From: GCA-2746605 sp963710615
Lineage (GTDB): Bacteria > Bacteroidota > Ignavibacteria > Ignavibacteriales > Melioribacteraceae
Assembly: GCA_963710615.1 (NCBI GenBank)
Contig: CAVQBF010000002.1
Location: forward strand, 310,001 to 374,000
DNA: 64,000 nucleotides
Direction: 5' to 3'
The position numbers and the translations under genes were made by a program. This document shows positions 55,410 to 64,000 of this stretch, in pieces; position 1 is the first letter of the stretch, and the number at the start of each line of letters is the position of its first letter. Below the pieces are notes generated by a model. The model saw nothing but the letters and a program-made list of their open reading frames with translations. It made no database searches and was not told the origin of the DNA.

Positions 55410-56351
55410 ATGAATGAAATAACAACAACAAGAAGTAACCCAATGATTGATCCCTCCTTGACTGTTTGGGGTTGGGAAATTCCGGTATATCTTTTCTTAG
55501 GCGGAATGGTTGCAGGCATGATGTTAATTTCCGGTTACTTTTTATTTAAGGGAAGACACAAAGAAACAAACTGTTCATGCTACTATCTCCCTTATATGAG
55601 TTTGGTTTTATTAACAATAGGAATGGTAGCATTATTTTTAGATCTTGAGCATAAACTATATGTATGGCGACTTTACACAACTTTTGAAGTTACGTCAGCA
55701 ATGTCTTGGGGTTCGTGGATCCTTATTCTTGTATATCCAATTCTAATGATAAATACTTTATTACGGCCCCCTAAATTTCTTGAAGAAAAACTACCGATTA
55801 TTGGTGAATGGAAAAATAAATTACTGGCAAATCCGATTTGGATAAAAAATATTGGAGTGCTCAGTATGTTTTTTGGCGCTGGGATCGGACTATATACTGG
55901 TGTATTACTTAGTTCTCTAGGGGCTCGACCATTATGGAGCTCCTCAATACTTTGGCTTTTATTTTTAGTATCTGGACTTTCGGGCGCAGCTGCTTTTGTT
56001 CATGTTATTGCTAAAAATGTTTATGAAAGGGAATTACTTGCAAAAGCAGATAATGCTTTTTTAATCGTTGAATTATTTGTAATTGCCCTTTTTATAATTG
56101 GATTAAAAACAGCAACAGAAGTTCAAGCTCATGCTGCAGATATGCTTTTATTTGGTGATTTTGCCTCGACTTTTTGGGTATTTGTAATCGGTCTTGGTAT
56201 CGTTATCCCGTTGATTATTCAGCTTCTAGCTGTAAATCATAAAATTCACCATACACCAATTGCCCCTTTAATGGTGATAGTCGGAGGTTTAATTCTAAGA
56301 TTCATTATTGTAGCTGCTGGGCAAAATAGCCATTGGTTTGCACTTAACTAA
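55410..56351 (+). CDS. NrfD/PsrC-type quinone-binding membrane subunit
   Basis: A 313-residue membrane protein with eight or nine predicted helices. VWGWEIPVYLFLGGMVAG near the N-terminus and ALFLDLEHKLYVWRLYTTFE are characteristic of NrfD/PsrC subunits that exchange electrons with the quinone pool. It follows the FeS subunit with AGGAG upstream and completes the three-subunit complex. Confidence 0.92.
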   Translation: MNEITTTRSNPMIDPSLTVWGWEIPVYLFLGGMVAGMMLISGYFLFKGRHKETNCSCYYLPYMSLVLLTIGMVALFLDLEHKLYVWRLYTTFEVTSAMSWGSWILILVYPILMINTLLRPPKFLEEKLPIIGEWKNKLLANPIWIKNIGVLSMFFGAGIGLYTGVLLSSLGARPLWSSSILWLLFLVSGLSGAAAFVHVIAKNVYERELLAKADNAFLIVELFVIALFIIGLKTATEVQAHAADMLLFGDFASTFWVFVIGLGIVIPLIIQLLAVNHKIHHTPIAPLMVIVGGLILRFIIVAAGQNSHWFALN

Positions 56352-56369
56352 ATTTAAGGAAATAAATAT

Positions 56370-56945
56370 ATGTTGAAATTTAAGGAGTGGTTTTCTCATC
56401 ACCATGAAGATAATGCGATGGAAGGTCACAAAACTCAAAAACACTATACTAATCCATATTTAATAGGATTATTGTTGGGATTGGTATTGTTATCAGCTTT
56501 TGTAATTATGGGAAGGGGCTTAGGAGCTTCCGGAGTCCTATCAACTGCAGTAGCAGTGGGAGTGAATAAAGTAGCGCCTGAACATGCTCAATCTAATGAA
56601 TTTTATAGAGGCTATTTAGGTGATGGAACAAAAAATCCATTTAAGGATTGGCTTACTTTCAGTATAATTGGGGCAGTTGTCGGAGGGTTTATTTCAGGGG
56701 CAATCTCTGGAAGAAATAAGATTATGGTTGAAAAGGGCCCACGATTCACAAAAGGTAAACGATTTTTGTTTGCATTTATTGGTGGATCGCTGATGGGCTT
56801 TGGAGCTAAAATGGCAAGAGGCTGTACAAGTGGTCAAGCCCTGACGGGTGGGTCGTTATTAAGTGTCGGTGGTTGGGCATTTATGATAATGGTTTTTGTG
56901 GGAGCATACGGAATGGCATATTTTGTAAGGAGACAATGGACATGA
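56370..56945 (+). CDS. YeeE/YedE (TsuA-like) transporter, first half
   Basis: A 191-residue membrane protein of the YeeE/YedE sulfur-transport family. The conserved Cys motif is ARGCTSGQALTGG. The family includes the thiosulfate importer TsuA, which is a single longer protein with two such halves; here the halves are separate genes. A cytoplasmic His-rich N-terminus (WFSHHHEDNAMEGH) precedes the first helix. The stop overlaps the next gene's start (ATGA), consistent with a heterodimer. Confidence 0.87.
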   Translation: MLKFKEWFSHHHEDNAMEGHKTQKHYTNPYLIGLLLGLVLLSAFVIMGRGLGASGVLSTAVAVGVNKVAPEHAQSNEFYRGYLGDGTKNPFKDWLTFSIIGAVVGGFISGAISGRNKIMVEKGPRFTKGKRFLFAFIGGSLMGFGAKMARGCTSGQALTGGSLLSVGGWAFMIMVFVGAYGMAYFVRRQWT

Positions 56946-57547
56946 CAGCACCATTTTATAAGTTTGGTTACTTCAATGATGAAGTTAGTTTAATAGTTGC
57001 TTTTATAATTGGAATCTTTTTCGGGTTAGTATTAGAAAAAGGAGGATTTGGTTCAGCAAGAATGCTTGCCGCTCAATTCTATTTTACTGATATGCGTGTG
57101 TTTAAAGTAATGTTTACAGCTATTGTTACAGCTATGATTGGATTGTTTTATTTCTCTTGGATTGGGATTCTTGATTTATCTCTGGTTTATTATGGAGATA
57201 CTTATTTAATTCCTCAAATGCTTGGCGGAATCATCCTTGGTGTGGGTTTTGTGGTCGGTGGATATTGTCCCGGAACTTCTGCGGTAGCTATAAGTACCGG
57301 TAGAATTGATGCAATTTTTTATGCATTAGGTGGAATGTTTGGTATTTTTGTTTTTGGCGAAATGTTCCCTTACATTTTAGATTTCTTTTATTCAACACAT
57401 ATGGGACAAATAAACCTTCCAACTCTTCTAGATATTAATTATGGAATAATTATGCTGGTTGTGATTTTAATGGCAATTGGCGGATTTACAGCTGCTGAAT
57501 GGGCAGAAAAATTAATGATGAAAAAACAGACAAAGGCGGAGGGATAA
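56942..57547 (+). CDS. YeeE/YedE (TsuA-like) transporter, second half
   Basis: A 201-residue partner of the previous protein. The conserved Cys is in GGYCPGTSAVAISTG. I chose ATG 56942 because AAGGAG lies 8 bases upstream and the start overlaps the previous stop as ATGA; earlier starts at 56936 or 56873 are poorly spaced or would add an out-of-family N-terminus. Together the two would bring a reduced sulfur compound (thiosulfate-like) across the inner membrane; direction and substrate are inferred. Confidence 0.87.
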   Translation: MTAPFYKFGYFNDEVSLIVAFIIGIFFGLVLEKGGFGSARMLAAQFYFTDMRVFKVMFTAIVTAMIGLFYFSWIGILDLSLVYYGDTYLIPQMLGGIILGVGFVVGGYCPGTSAVAISTGRIDAIFYALGGMFGIFVFGEMFPYILDFFYSTHMGQINLPTLLDINYGIIMLVVILMAIGGFTAAEWAEKLMMKKQTKAEG

Positions 57548-57551
57548 TACT

Positions 57552-58208
57552 ATGCTTAAAAAATTTGCAAATTATCCCCCAAGAAAACAAGTTGGAATTT
57601 TAGCAATTTTATTGGGAGTCTTGGCCATATTTATTGGTAGTCCTTTTAATAAAACAGAGACTAAAATTAACAACAAAGAATTATCTCTAATATCAGCAGA
57701 TGAAATTAGTAACGTTGATGTAGAAGATTTAGCAGATGATATAATTAAATCAAAATTTGATTATAGATTAGTCGATTTAAGAAATGAAGTAGAATTTCAA
57801 AAATATCATATCCCAACATCAGAAAATATTACTGTTGAAGAATTATTAAGTTCTGATTTATCAAGAAATAACAACATTATTCTTTATTCTGATAATGATA
57901 TTGAATCAACACAAGCATGGTTTATTTTGACTGCAAATGACTATAAGGGTGTTTCTTTATTAAAAGGCGGACTCAAAGCTTGGCAAGAAAAAATATTATT
58001 TCCTGTTTGTACTTGTGGTAAAAATCCAAGTATTGAACAAAAGCATAAACACGCAAAACTTGCTGAAGTAAGTCAATATTTTGGTGGGAAAATTCAAACG
58101 GAGAAAGCACTTGAGGCACAAAATAATATGGAAATGCCAGAAATTGCAGCACCGGCTCAAATTAATCTAAAGAAGCCCAAAGGTAAAAGGAAAAGGGAAG
58201 GATGTTAA
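57552..58208 (+). CDS. Membrane-anchored rhodanese-like protein lacking the usual active-site Cys
   Basis: A 218-residue protein with one N-terminal helix (VGILAILLGVLAIFIG) and a rhodanese fold: DYRLVDLRNEVEFQKYHIP is typical of the first half and GLKAWQEKI of the end. At the catalytic loop, where an active rhodanese has a Cys, the sequence reads LYSDNDIEST, so sulfur transfer by the usual mechanism is unlikely. Two cysteines lie after the domain (VCTCGKN). It is the last gene of the sulfur operon and may bind rather than transfer sulfur. Confidence 0.8.
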   Translation: MLKKFANYPPRKQVGILAILLGVLAIFIGSPFNKTETKINNKELSLISADEISNVDVEDLADDIIKSKFDYRLVDLRNEVEFQKYHIPTSENITVEELLSSDLSRNNNIILYSDNDIESTQAWFILTANDYKGVSLLKGGLKAWQEKILFPVCTCGKNPSIEQKHKHAKLAEVSQYFGGKIQTEKALEAQNNMEMPEIAAPAQINLKKPKGKRKREGC

Positions 58209-58214
58209 AAACTA

Positions 58215-58253
58215 AATAGGTTTTTGCGAATTCTAAAATCGTAAAAACCTATT
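58215..58253. terminator. Bidirectional terminator
   Basis: AATAGGTTTTTGCGA (58215-58229) pairs with TCGTAAAAACCTATT (58239-58253) with one G-U pair. It separates the sulfur operon from the convergent MarR gene. Confidence 0.8.
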
Positions 58254-58294
58254 GATTTTCAATATTAACACCAATAATTGGAATAATCATTTAA

Positions 58295-58768
58295 TTAAGA
58301 AACTAATTTAGCTTTATTCTTTAAACTCCAATCTTCAAGAGCATCAATCAGTTCTACCATAACTTGAGTAATAATTATCTGCTTATCTTCACTTATATTG
58401 CTTAGTATATTTTGATGTAGTTCAATATGCTTCTTAGTTAGCTGGTTAATAAATTTCCTGCTTTCAGGCGTTAAATCAACTAGGTGATTTCTTTTATCAT
58501 TTTGATCAACTCTTCTTACAATATAATTTTTATTTTCCAGACTAGTTAAAATATGCGTTACTCTACCTGCACTAATTTCTAATTCTTCAATCATTTCTTT
58601 AATAGAAACAGTAGAAGTTTTACTAAACATTCTTAAGCATCTTAATTCAGTCGGAGTCAATTGAAAGAGAGCAGCAAAGCTTGTTTCTTTTTTATTACAT
58701 GCTCTTGCTAATTTGCAAGTAAGCTCAGCCATTGTTTTAGCTTGGGCTTTATTAGATAAATTTTTCAT
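58295..58768 (-). CDS. MarR-family transcriptional regulator
   Basis: A 157-residue winged-helix regulator: LTPTELRCLRMFSKTSTVSIKEM and ISAGRVTHILTSLENKNYIVRR form the DNA-binding region, followed by the DQNDKRNHLVDLTPE wing. Two cysteines lie near the N-terminus (LTCKLARACNKKE) and could make it redox-sensitive. It is divergent from galE, and AT-rich repeats in the gap may be its operator. Its target could also be the convergent sulfur operon. Confidence 0.87.
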   Translation of the reverse strand: MKNLSNKAQAKTMAELTCKLARACNKKETSFAALFQLTPTELRCLRMFSKTSTVSIKEMIEELEISAGRVTHILTSLENKNYIVRRVDQNDKRNHLVDLTPESRKFINQLTKKHIELHQNILSNISEDKQIIITQVMVELIDALEDWSLKNKAKLVS

Positions 58769-58802
58769 TGTACAAATTCCTACTATTTTACATCCTAAAC
58801 TA

Positions 58803-58905
58803 AAATATTATTATATAATTATCAAATATTATTAGTATATAATTTTTTTTCTTCTTGGCGATAATGAATATTTACTATTATTTTACATGATAAATAATAT
58901 TTGAT
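58803..58905. promoter_or_regulatory. AT-rich repeats in the MarR-galE intergenic region
   Basis: AAATATTATTA occurs at 58803-58813 and 58824-58834 (21 bases apart), and the inverse AATAATATTTGAT at 58893-58905 mirrors ATCAAATATTATT at 58821-58833. This could be a MarR operator set, though low base complexity makes chance repeats possible. Confidence 0.35.
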
Positions 58906-58918
58906 TAGAGGTTTATTT

Positions 58919-59893
58919 TTGAAGGTTTTAGTAACAGGCGGGGCGGGCTATATAGGCTCTCATTTTGTTCAAATTTTAACACAAGAAAATGTTGATTGTG
59001 TTGTTTTAGATAATTTAAGTAGGGGACATAAAGAAGCTGTTCCTTCAAATGTAGAACTTGTTGAAGCAGATTTACTTGATGCAGAATCATTATCAGCTTT
59101 ATTTGCAAAACATTCCTTTGATTCAATTGTCCATTTTGCGGCATTTGCTTATGTCGGTGAATCTGTTGAGAACCCAATATTATATTATCAAAATAATGTA
59201 ATTGGAAGTTTTAATCTAATTCGTGCAGCAATTGAGGCTAATATTAAGCATTTTGTATTTTCTTCCACATGTTCCCTTTACGGTAATCCAAGTAAGGTGC
59301 CAATATCAGAAGAGTTTCCCACCAATCCTATTAATCCTTATGCACAGACAAAATTAACAATTGAAAACATGCTAAGAGATTTTGAAGAAGCCTATGGAAT
59401 AAAATCAGTTTGCCTTCGGTATTTCAACGCCGCCGGTGCTGATTTCTCTGGCAAAATTGGTGAAAGTCATGATCCGGAACCACACTTGATTCCAATTGTG
59501 ATAAATACAGCGTTAGGATTGAGAGAGAAAGTATTGATATTTGGTGATGACTATGAAACTAAAGATGGAACGTGTATTAGAGACTACATACATATCAATG
59601 ATCTTGGTGATGCCCATTTAAAAGCTTTACAGTACTTACATAATGGAGGTATTTCTGAGATAATTAATTTAGGCACTGGTGAAGGGAATTCGGTTAAAGA
59701 AATAATAGATACCGCAGAAAGAATTATTGGTAAGGAGATAAAAAAAGAAATTGTTGGTAGAAGACCCGGTGATCCTGCAATTTTGATCGCAGACAATAAT
59801 AAAGCAAAAAAAATATTAGGATGGGAACCTAAATATGATTTACACCAAACTATTTCATCAGCTTATATATGGCATTCTTCAAAAAGGTTTTAA
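58919..59893 (+). CDS. galE: UDP-glucose 4-epimerase
   Basis: A 324-residue epimerase interconverting UDP-glucose and UDP-galactose. VLVTGGAGYIGSH is the NAD loop, FSSTCSLYG and INPYAQTKL carry the catalytic Ser and Tyr-x3-Lys, and LRYFNAAGAD the substrate region. I chose the TTG at 58919, which has AGAGG 7 bases upstream and gives the standard N-terminus; TTG at 58901 is less likely. It is the first gene of a nucleotide-sugar group, abutting rfbC. Confidence 0.92.
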   Translation: MKVLVTGGAGYIGSHFVQILTQENVDCVVLDNLSRGHKEAVPSNVELVEADLLDAESLSALFAKHSFDSIVHFAAFAYVGESVENPILYYQNNVIGSFNLIRAAIEANIKHFVFSSTCSLYGNPSKVPISEEFPTNPINPYAQTKLTIENMLRDFEEAYGIKSVCLRYFNAAGADFSGKIGESHDPEPHLIPIVINTALGLREKVLIFGDDYETKDGTCIRDYIHINDLGDAHLKALQYLHNGGISEIINLGTGEGNSVKEIIDTAERIIGKEIKKEIVGRRPGDPAILIADNNKAKKILGWEPKYDLHQTISSAYIWHSSKRF

Positions 59894-60445
59894 ATGTTAA
59901 AAAAAATTGATACTCCAATCAAAGATCTGTTTATTATCGAACCTCAAATTTTTACTGACGAAAGGGGCTTCTTTTTCGAATCATTTGCAGAAAAAAAGTA
60001 CAAAGAACTGGGAATTGATTTTAATTTCGTTCAGGATAATTTCTCTAAATCCTCAAAAGGAACAATTAGGGGTCTACATTATCAAGTAGGGGAATTCGCC
60101 CAAGGTAAATTATGTCAAGTATTACAAGGCAGAGTTTTGGATGTTGCAGTTGATATAAGATTTGGGTCTCCAACTTTTGGTAAATCGTTTAGTGTAGAAC
60201 TATCAGATGAAAATAAAATTCAGTTTTGGCTCCCACCAGGATTTGCACATGGATTTTCTGTGCTATCTGAAACTGCCCTATTCCATTACAAGTGTACAAA
60301 TTACTATAGTAAAAAAGATGAAAGATGTATCATTTATAATGATGATGAATTAAAAATAAACTGGATGGTAAAAAATCCGATAATTTCTAATAAAGATAAA
60401 ATTGGAATTCGTTTCAAAGATATTAAGAAAGAATTTATTTACTAA
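59894..60445 (+). CDS. rfbC: dTDP-4-dehydrorhamnose 3,5-epimerase
   Basis: A 183-residue RmlC-type cupin epimerase of the dTDP-rhamnose pathway. RGFFFESFAEKKY, FVQDNFSKSSKGTIRGLHYQ with the catalytic His, and LPPGFAHGFSVLSE are family motifs. It starts directly after the galE stop. RmlA and RmlB are not in the window, but rfbD is partly present at the right edge. Confidence 0.95.
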   Translation: MLKKIDTPIKDLFIIEPQIFTDERGFFFESFAEKKYKELGIDFNFVQDNFSKSSKGTIRGLHYQVGEFAQGKLCQVLQGRVLDVAVDIRFGSPTFGKSFSVELSDENKIQFWLPPGFAHGFSVLSETALFHYKCTNYYSKKDERCIIYNDDELKINWMVKNPIISNKDKIGIRFKDIKKEFIY

Positions 60446-60470
60446 ATAGAATAAAATTCAGGAGAATTTA

Positions 60471-61799
60471 ATGAAGTTAGCAGTAATAGGAACAGGTTAT
60501 GTAGGACTAGTATCTGGAACATGTTTTGCTGAAATGGGAAATGATGTTATTTGTGTTGATAATAATCCGGAGAAATTAGCTAAATTAAAAAATGCTGAAG
60601 TCCCAATTTATGAACCCGGACTAGATTTATTATTTTACAGAAATATCGCAAAAAAACGACTAAGTTTTACAGATGATTTGAAATCAGCAATACTAGACTC
60701 GGAGATAATTTTATTATGTCTCCCAACTCCTCAAGGTGAAGATGGTTCTGCTGACCTAAAGTATGTTTTTGGTATTGCAGAAGAGATTGCAAAAATTCTC
60801 GTTGAAAACCCAGGTCATGATTTCAAAATCATCGTAAATAAAAGTACTGTTCCAGTCGGTACTTGTGCAAAAGTAACAGAAATAATGAATAAACATGAAG
60901 TTAAAGATTTTGAGGTTGTATCAAATCCTGAATTTTTACGTGAAGGACTTGCAGTTGATGATTTTATGAAACCTGATAGAATAGTTATCGGAGCTTCATC
61001 CGAAGAAGTAATGAAGAAAATGAAGTCTCTTTATTACCCATTTATTTCTCATGGTAGTTTAATTATTGAAATGAATCCCGAAAGTTCTGAAGTAACAAAA
61101 TATGCTGCAAATTCTTATTTGGCGATGAGAATTACATTTATGAATGAATTGGCAAACTTCTGTGAAGGAGTTGGAGCAAATGTTGATTTAGTAAGAAAAG
61201 GCATGGGATCAGATACTAGAATAGGTAAAAAGTTTTTATATGCAGGTATTGGATATGGAGGGTCATGTTTTCCAAAAGATGTCAACGCTCTTATTCGCAC
61301 TTCTAGAGAAAAAGGCGCAGAGATGAAGCTGTTAACTATGGTTGATCAAGTTAACCAGGAACAAAAAATGGTTCTTGTGAAGAAAATTCTTAAGCATTTC
61401 AATAATGATATTGAAGGTAAGAACTTTGCTGTTTGGGGTTTGGCATTTAAACCGAACACTGACGATATGCGTGAAGCACCATCGGTTGTAATTATTAACG
61501 AATTATTAAAACATGGTGCAACTGTAAAAGCATACGATCCTGAAGCAATGGAAAATGCTAAATTTTATTTACAAGATAAGATTGAATATGTAAAAAATCA
61601 GTACGATGTTGTCAAAGACGCAGATGCTCTTCTAGTACTTACTGAATGGAATGAGTTTAATAATCCTGATCTTGAACAGGTTAAAAAATTATTAAATAAA
61701 CCAATAATTTTTGATGGTAGAAATGTTTTCAACAGAAGAAAAACGAAACAAATGGGATTTACCCACTACAGCATTGGAAAAACTCCAATAATTCAATAG
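60471..61799 (+). CDS. ugd: UDP-glucose 6-dehydrogenase
   Basis: A 442-residue NAD-dependent dehydrogenase that makes UDP-glucuronate for surface polysaccharides. VIGTGYVGLVSGTCFAEMGN is the NAD loop and GIGYGGSCFPKDV carries the catalytic Cys; FAVWGLAFKPNTDDMREAPS is the C-terminal domain signature. AGGAG precedes the start. With galE and rfbC it indicates capsule, O-antigen or exopolysaccharide synthesis. A terminator follows. Confidence 0.95.
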   Translation: MKLAVIGTGYVGLVSGTCFAEMGNDVICVDNNPEKLAKLKNAEVPIYEPGLDLLFYRNIAKKRLSFTDDLKSAILDSEIILLCLPTPQGEDGSADLKYVFGIAEEIAKILVENPGHDFKIIVNKSTVPVGTCAKVTEIMNKHEVKDFEVVSNPEFLREGLAVDDFMKPDRIVIGASSEEVMKKMKSLYYPFISHGSLIIEMNPESSEVTKYAANSYLAMRITFMNELANFCEGVGANVDLVRKGMGSDTRIGKKFLYAGIGYGGSCFPKDVNALIRTSREKGAEMKLLTMVDQVNQEQKMVLVKKILKHFNNDIEGKNFAVWGLAFKPNTDDMREAPSVVIINELLKHGATVKAYDPEAMENAKFYLQDKIEYVKNQYDVVKDADALLVLTEWNEFNNPDLEQVKKLLNKPIIFDGRNVFNRRKTKQMGFTHYSIGKTPIIQ

Positions 61800-61816
61800 C
61801 AATCTGTAAAATTTAA

Positions 61817-61849
61817 AAACCTCCATGGTTTTTAGAACCTTGGAGGTTT
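61817..61849. terminator. Bidirectional terminator between ugd and bshA
   Basis: AAACCTCCATGGTT pairs with AACCTTGGAGGTTT with one mismatch around TTTAG, located between convergent genes. Confidence 0.8.
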
Positions 61850-61906
61850 ATGGCTTTGATAATACTTATTACAAATCAATCATCAAAAATTTTCAATAAT
61901 TTCTTT

Positions 61907-63034
61907 TTACTTGTTTAAAATCTTTTCATAATACTTGATATATTGAGGTACAATTAATTTCTTCTCAAAGAACTCGACAGAGCGTTTTCTGGAATTCTTA
62001 GCGAAAGAATTAAACTTCTTCTTATTGGTCAGTAGTTCAAGCGCGTATTTTGCCATTCTATCAACATCAGCAAATTCAGCAATAAATCCAGTATTATTAT
62101 GAACAATCAATTCAGGTATACCACCAACACTAGAGCTTATAACAGGAACCCCGCACGCCATTGCTTCTAAAGCTGCTAAACCAAAGCTTTCAGATTGTGA
62201 TGGAAGTAAAAATATATCACCGACACTTAACAAATTTTCCAATCCGTCCTGCTTTCCTAAAAATAAAACATCTTTCTCTAGCTTTAAATCACGGGCTAAT
62301 CTCTCACATTCTGAACGATCAGGACCATCTCCGATAAGAATTAATTTCGTCGGAATTACTTTATTCACTTGTTCTAAAATTCTAATTGTATCTGCAACTC
62401 TTTTTACGGGCCGGAAATTAGATGTGTGGATTAATATTTTTTCTCCGTTTGGGGCAACATGATTTTTAAACTGCTGATTACAAACCGGTTTATATAATTC
62501 AGTATCAATAAAATTGTAAATTACTTCAATATCTTTTTCTATATGGTAATTTGTTATTGTTTTTTCTTTTAAATATCTTGAAACTGCTGTAACGCCATCA
62601 CTTTCTTCAATACTTAATTTTACAAGAGGAAGAAAAGACGGCTCCAATCCTACAAGTGTAATGTCAGTCCCATGTAACGTAGTAACTATTTTAATATCCG
62701 ATCCGGTTTTATTTAGGATTAGTTTTGCCATATATGCACTAGTTGCATGAGGAATTGCATAATGAACGTGAAGAAGATCAAGTTGTTCATACTCAATTAC
62801 TTCGAGCATTTTGCTGGTTAGTGCCAAACCATAAAGTTGATGTTCAAACAAAGGATAATTACTTACTTCAACTTCATGATAAAAAATATTTTCTACAAAG
62901 TTTATTAATCGGTGGGGCAGTGCATAACTGATAAAATGAACTTCGTGTCCTAATTGTGCTAATTCTTTTCCAAGTTCTGTAGCAACAACTCCACTTCCGC
63001 CATATGTGGGATAACAAGTGATTCCAATTTTCAT
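61907..63034 (-). CDS. bshA: N-acetyl-alpha-D-glucosaminyl L-malate synthase (bacillithiol)
   Basis: A 375-residue GT4 glycosyltransferase that makes GlcNAc-malate, the first step of bacillithiol. The start MKIGITCYPTYGGSGVVATELG and the DLLHVHYAIPHATSAYMAK segment are characteristic of BshA, and the nucleotide-binding EX7E motif lies in SESFGLAALEAMACGVPVI. Bacillithiol, a low-molecular-weight thiol, could reduce arsenate and protect against the metals handled elsewhere in this window. BshB and BshC are not seen here. Confidence 0.92.
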   Translation of the reverse strand: MKIGITCYPTYGGSGVVATELGKELAQLGHEVHFISYALPHRLINFVENIFYHEVEVSNYPLFEHQLYGLALTSKMLEVIEYEQLDLLHVHYAIPHATSAYMAKLILNKTGSDIKIVTTLHGTDITLVGLEPSFLPLVKLSIEESDGVTAVSRYLKEKTITNYHIEKDIEVIYNFIDTELYKPVCNQQFKNHVAPNGEKILIHTSNFRPVKRVADTIRILEQVNKVIPTKLILIGDGPDRSECERLARDLKLEKDVLFLGKQDGLENLLSVGDIFLLPSQSESFGLAALEAMACGVPVISSSVGGIPELIVHNNTGFIAEFADVDRMAKYALELLTNKKKFNSFAKNSRKRSVEFFEKKLIVPQYIKYYEKILNK

Positions 63035-63183
63035 ATTAACTGTGTTTCCTATTATTTTGCTTGTGCTAAATTAGTAAAATTTTAGGCTAATGTTTTACTT
63101 ATCACAAAAGCTTATTAGAAAACTATAATTTAATTATATTTTCATTCACGAATTATAATTCAAATTTAATGTGAGTACTGCAA

Positions 63184-64000
63184 TTGATAAAAAAGAGAAT
63201 ATTGATTATTGGTTCTAATGGAATGTTGGGACAAAATGTGGTTTTACAATTTAAGCAAACGAAAAAATATGAAGTTCAATTAGCCTCTTTTGAAGATGAG
63301 TCTTATTTTAAAGAGATTCCTTATAAAAAAATAAATATTGCTGAAAAAAAGGAAGTAAAAAAACTTCTGATGGAATTTTTTCCAGATTTTGTTATTAACC
63401 TTGCCGCTTACACGAATGTTGATAAAAGTGAATCTGATCGAGAAACATGCTGGAATGTGAATGTTAATGCTATTGAGTATTTAGCTAAATATTGTGTCCC
63501 TTCAAATGCGCATCTTATAAATATTTCTTCAGATTATGTTTTTGATGGTAAAAATGGTCCTTATTCTGAAAAGGATCTTCCAAATCCAATAAGCTACTAT
63601 GGAAGAAGTAAACTTGCTGGAGAAAACATCATAAAAAAATTTAATATACCATACACGATTATTAGAACAAATGTTCTTTTTGGATATGCAGAATTTGGCC
63701 GACCTGATTTTGTTAAATGGGTTGTAAATTCTCTGAGGGCAGGAAATCCAATAAGAATTGTAACAGATCAAATAAATAATCCAACCTATCTTGAGGATAT
63801 TGCAGGTGCTATTAAGAATATTTGTGATTTGAACAAAACGGGATTATATAATATTGGTGGTGCTGAATTATTGAATAGATATGAATTTACAGAAAGAATA
63901 GCTGAATACTTTAATCTTGATCTGGATCTGGTAAGCCAAATATTAACCGAAGAATTAAAACAACCTGCTCCACGTCCATTGAATTCAGGACTAATAAATT
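63184..64000 (+). CDS. rfbD: dTDP-4-dehydrorhamnose reductase, truncated by the window edge
   Basis: 272 codons are visible, with no stop before the edge. A TTG start gives MIKKRILIIGSNGMLGQNV, the NAD loop of RmlD. INLAAYTNVDKSESD, NISSDYVFDG and ISYYGRSKLAGE (Tyr-x3-Lys) follow. It completes dTDP-rhamnose synthesis together with rfbC. The start is not certain, as there is no strong Shine-Dalgarno; the C-terminus is missing. Confidence 0.9.
   Translation, partial: MIKKRILIIGSNGMLGQNVVLQFKQTKKYEVQLASFEDESYFKEIPYKKINIAEKKEVKKLLMEFFPDFVINLAAYTNVDKSESDRETCWNVNVNAIEYLAKYCVPSNAHLINISSDYVFDGKNGPYSEKDLPNPISYYGRSKLAGENIIKKFNIPYTIIRTNVLFGYAEFGRPDFVKWVVNSLRAGNPIRIVTDQINNPTYLEDIAGAIKNICDLNKTGLYNIGGAELLNRYEFTERIAEYFNLDLDLVSQILTEELKQPAPRPLNSGLIN

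Noticed and set aside
1..64000. CRISPR arrays, tRNA or rRNA genes, prophage or insertion sequences
   Set aside because: No regularly spaced repeats, cloverleaf-like GTTCRA segments, transposase or phage motifs were found on either strand by eye.

Overview
The window is AT-rich chromosomal DNA that looks like a member of the Ignavibacteria (Chlorobi/Bacteroidota group). Three proteins end in the C-terminal type IX secretion (T9SS) sorting domain typical of this group (a YPNPFNP motif, then a beta-rich tail ending in a basic residue). A bacillithiol gene (bshA), the arginine gene order argCJBDRGH, an RfaD/HldD heptose epimerase and Bacteroidota-like promoter geometry upstream of arsR fit the same placement. 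Unlike typical Bacteroidota, many genes carry clear Shine-Dalgarno sequences. No rRNA, tRNA, CRISPR array, prophage or insertion sequence was recognised. The genus assignment is inference.

Layout. 0-4.2 kb (minus): CPA1 Na+/H+ antiporter, arginine deiminase, M29 aminopeptidase. 4.3-10.6 kb (plus): a long arsenic operon: ArsR, ArsP-type permease, two redox-active disulfide proteins, a thioredoxin-fold protein, ACR3, an exported thioredoxin, CcdA, ArsM and a frameshifted ArsC. 10.6-13.7 kb: a sigma54 activator with a Cys-rich PAS domain, palindromic candidate binding sites, a TPR protein and a split-Soret-type cytochrome fused to a T9SS tail. 13.8-21.1 kb (minus): argC-J-B-D-R-G-H, without argF. 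21.4-25.7 kb: PIG-L deacetylase, a 43-residue membrane protein and a sodium:solute symporter. 25.8-28.7 kb: DUF1801 protein and a BlaI/M56 sensor pair. 29-33 kb: FabI, signal peptidase I and two T9SS cargo proteins. 33.2-36.9 kb: metH, frameshifted. 37-40.4 kb: hldD, NUDIX, radical SAM, alpha/beta hydrolase.

40.5-47.9 kb is the least explained region: a frameshifted CHASE2-sigma54 activator, then repeat sites and a sigma54-like promoter, two lipoproteins, a beta-barrel-like protein with a transglutaminase-like domain, and a FecR-like protein. Two tandem RsbRD_N-like paralogues follow (48-49.1 kb).

49.2-58.2 kb is a sulfur/anaerobic respiration block: mobA, a large multihaem cytochrome c, a Cys-rich MerR regulator behind a near-consensus sigma54 promoter, a Psr/Phs-type molybdoenzyme with FeS and NrfD subunits, a split YeeE/YedE transporter and a rhodanese-like protein without the usual active-site Cys. 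A convergent MarR gene follows. 58.9-64 kb: nucleotide-sugar genes galE, rfbC, ugd and a truncated rfbD, with bshA opposite.

Three genes (arsC, the CHASE2 activator, metH) each carry one single-base frameshift with the missing part intact in another frame. This may be decay or assembly error. The strongest new observations are the two candidate sigma54 circuits and the operator duplication in the arsenic operon.
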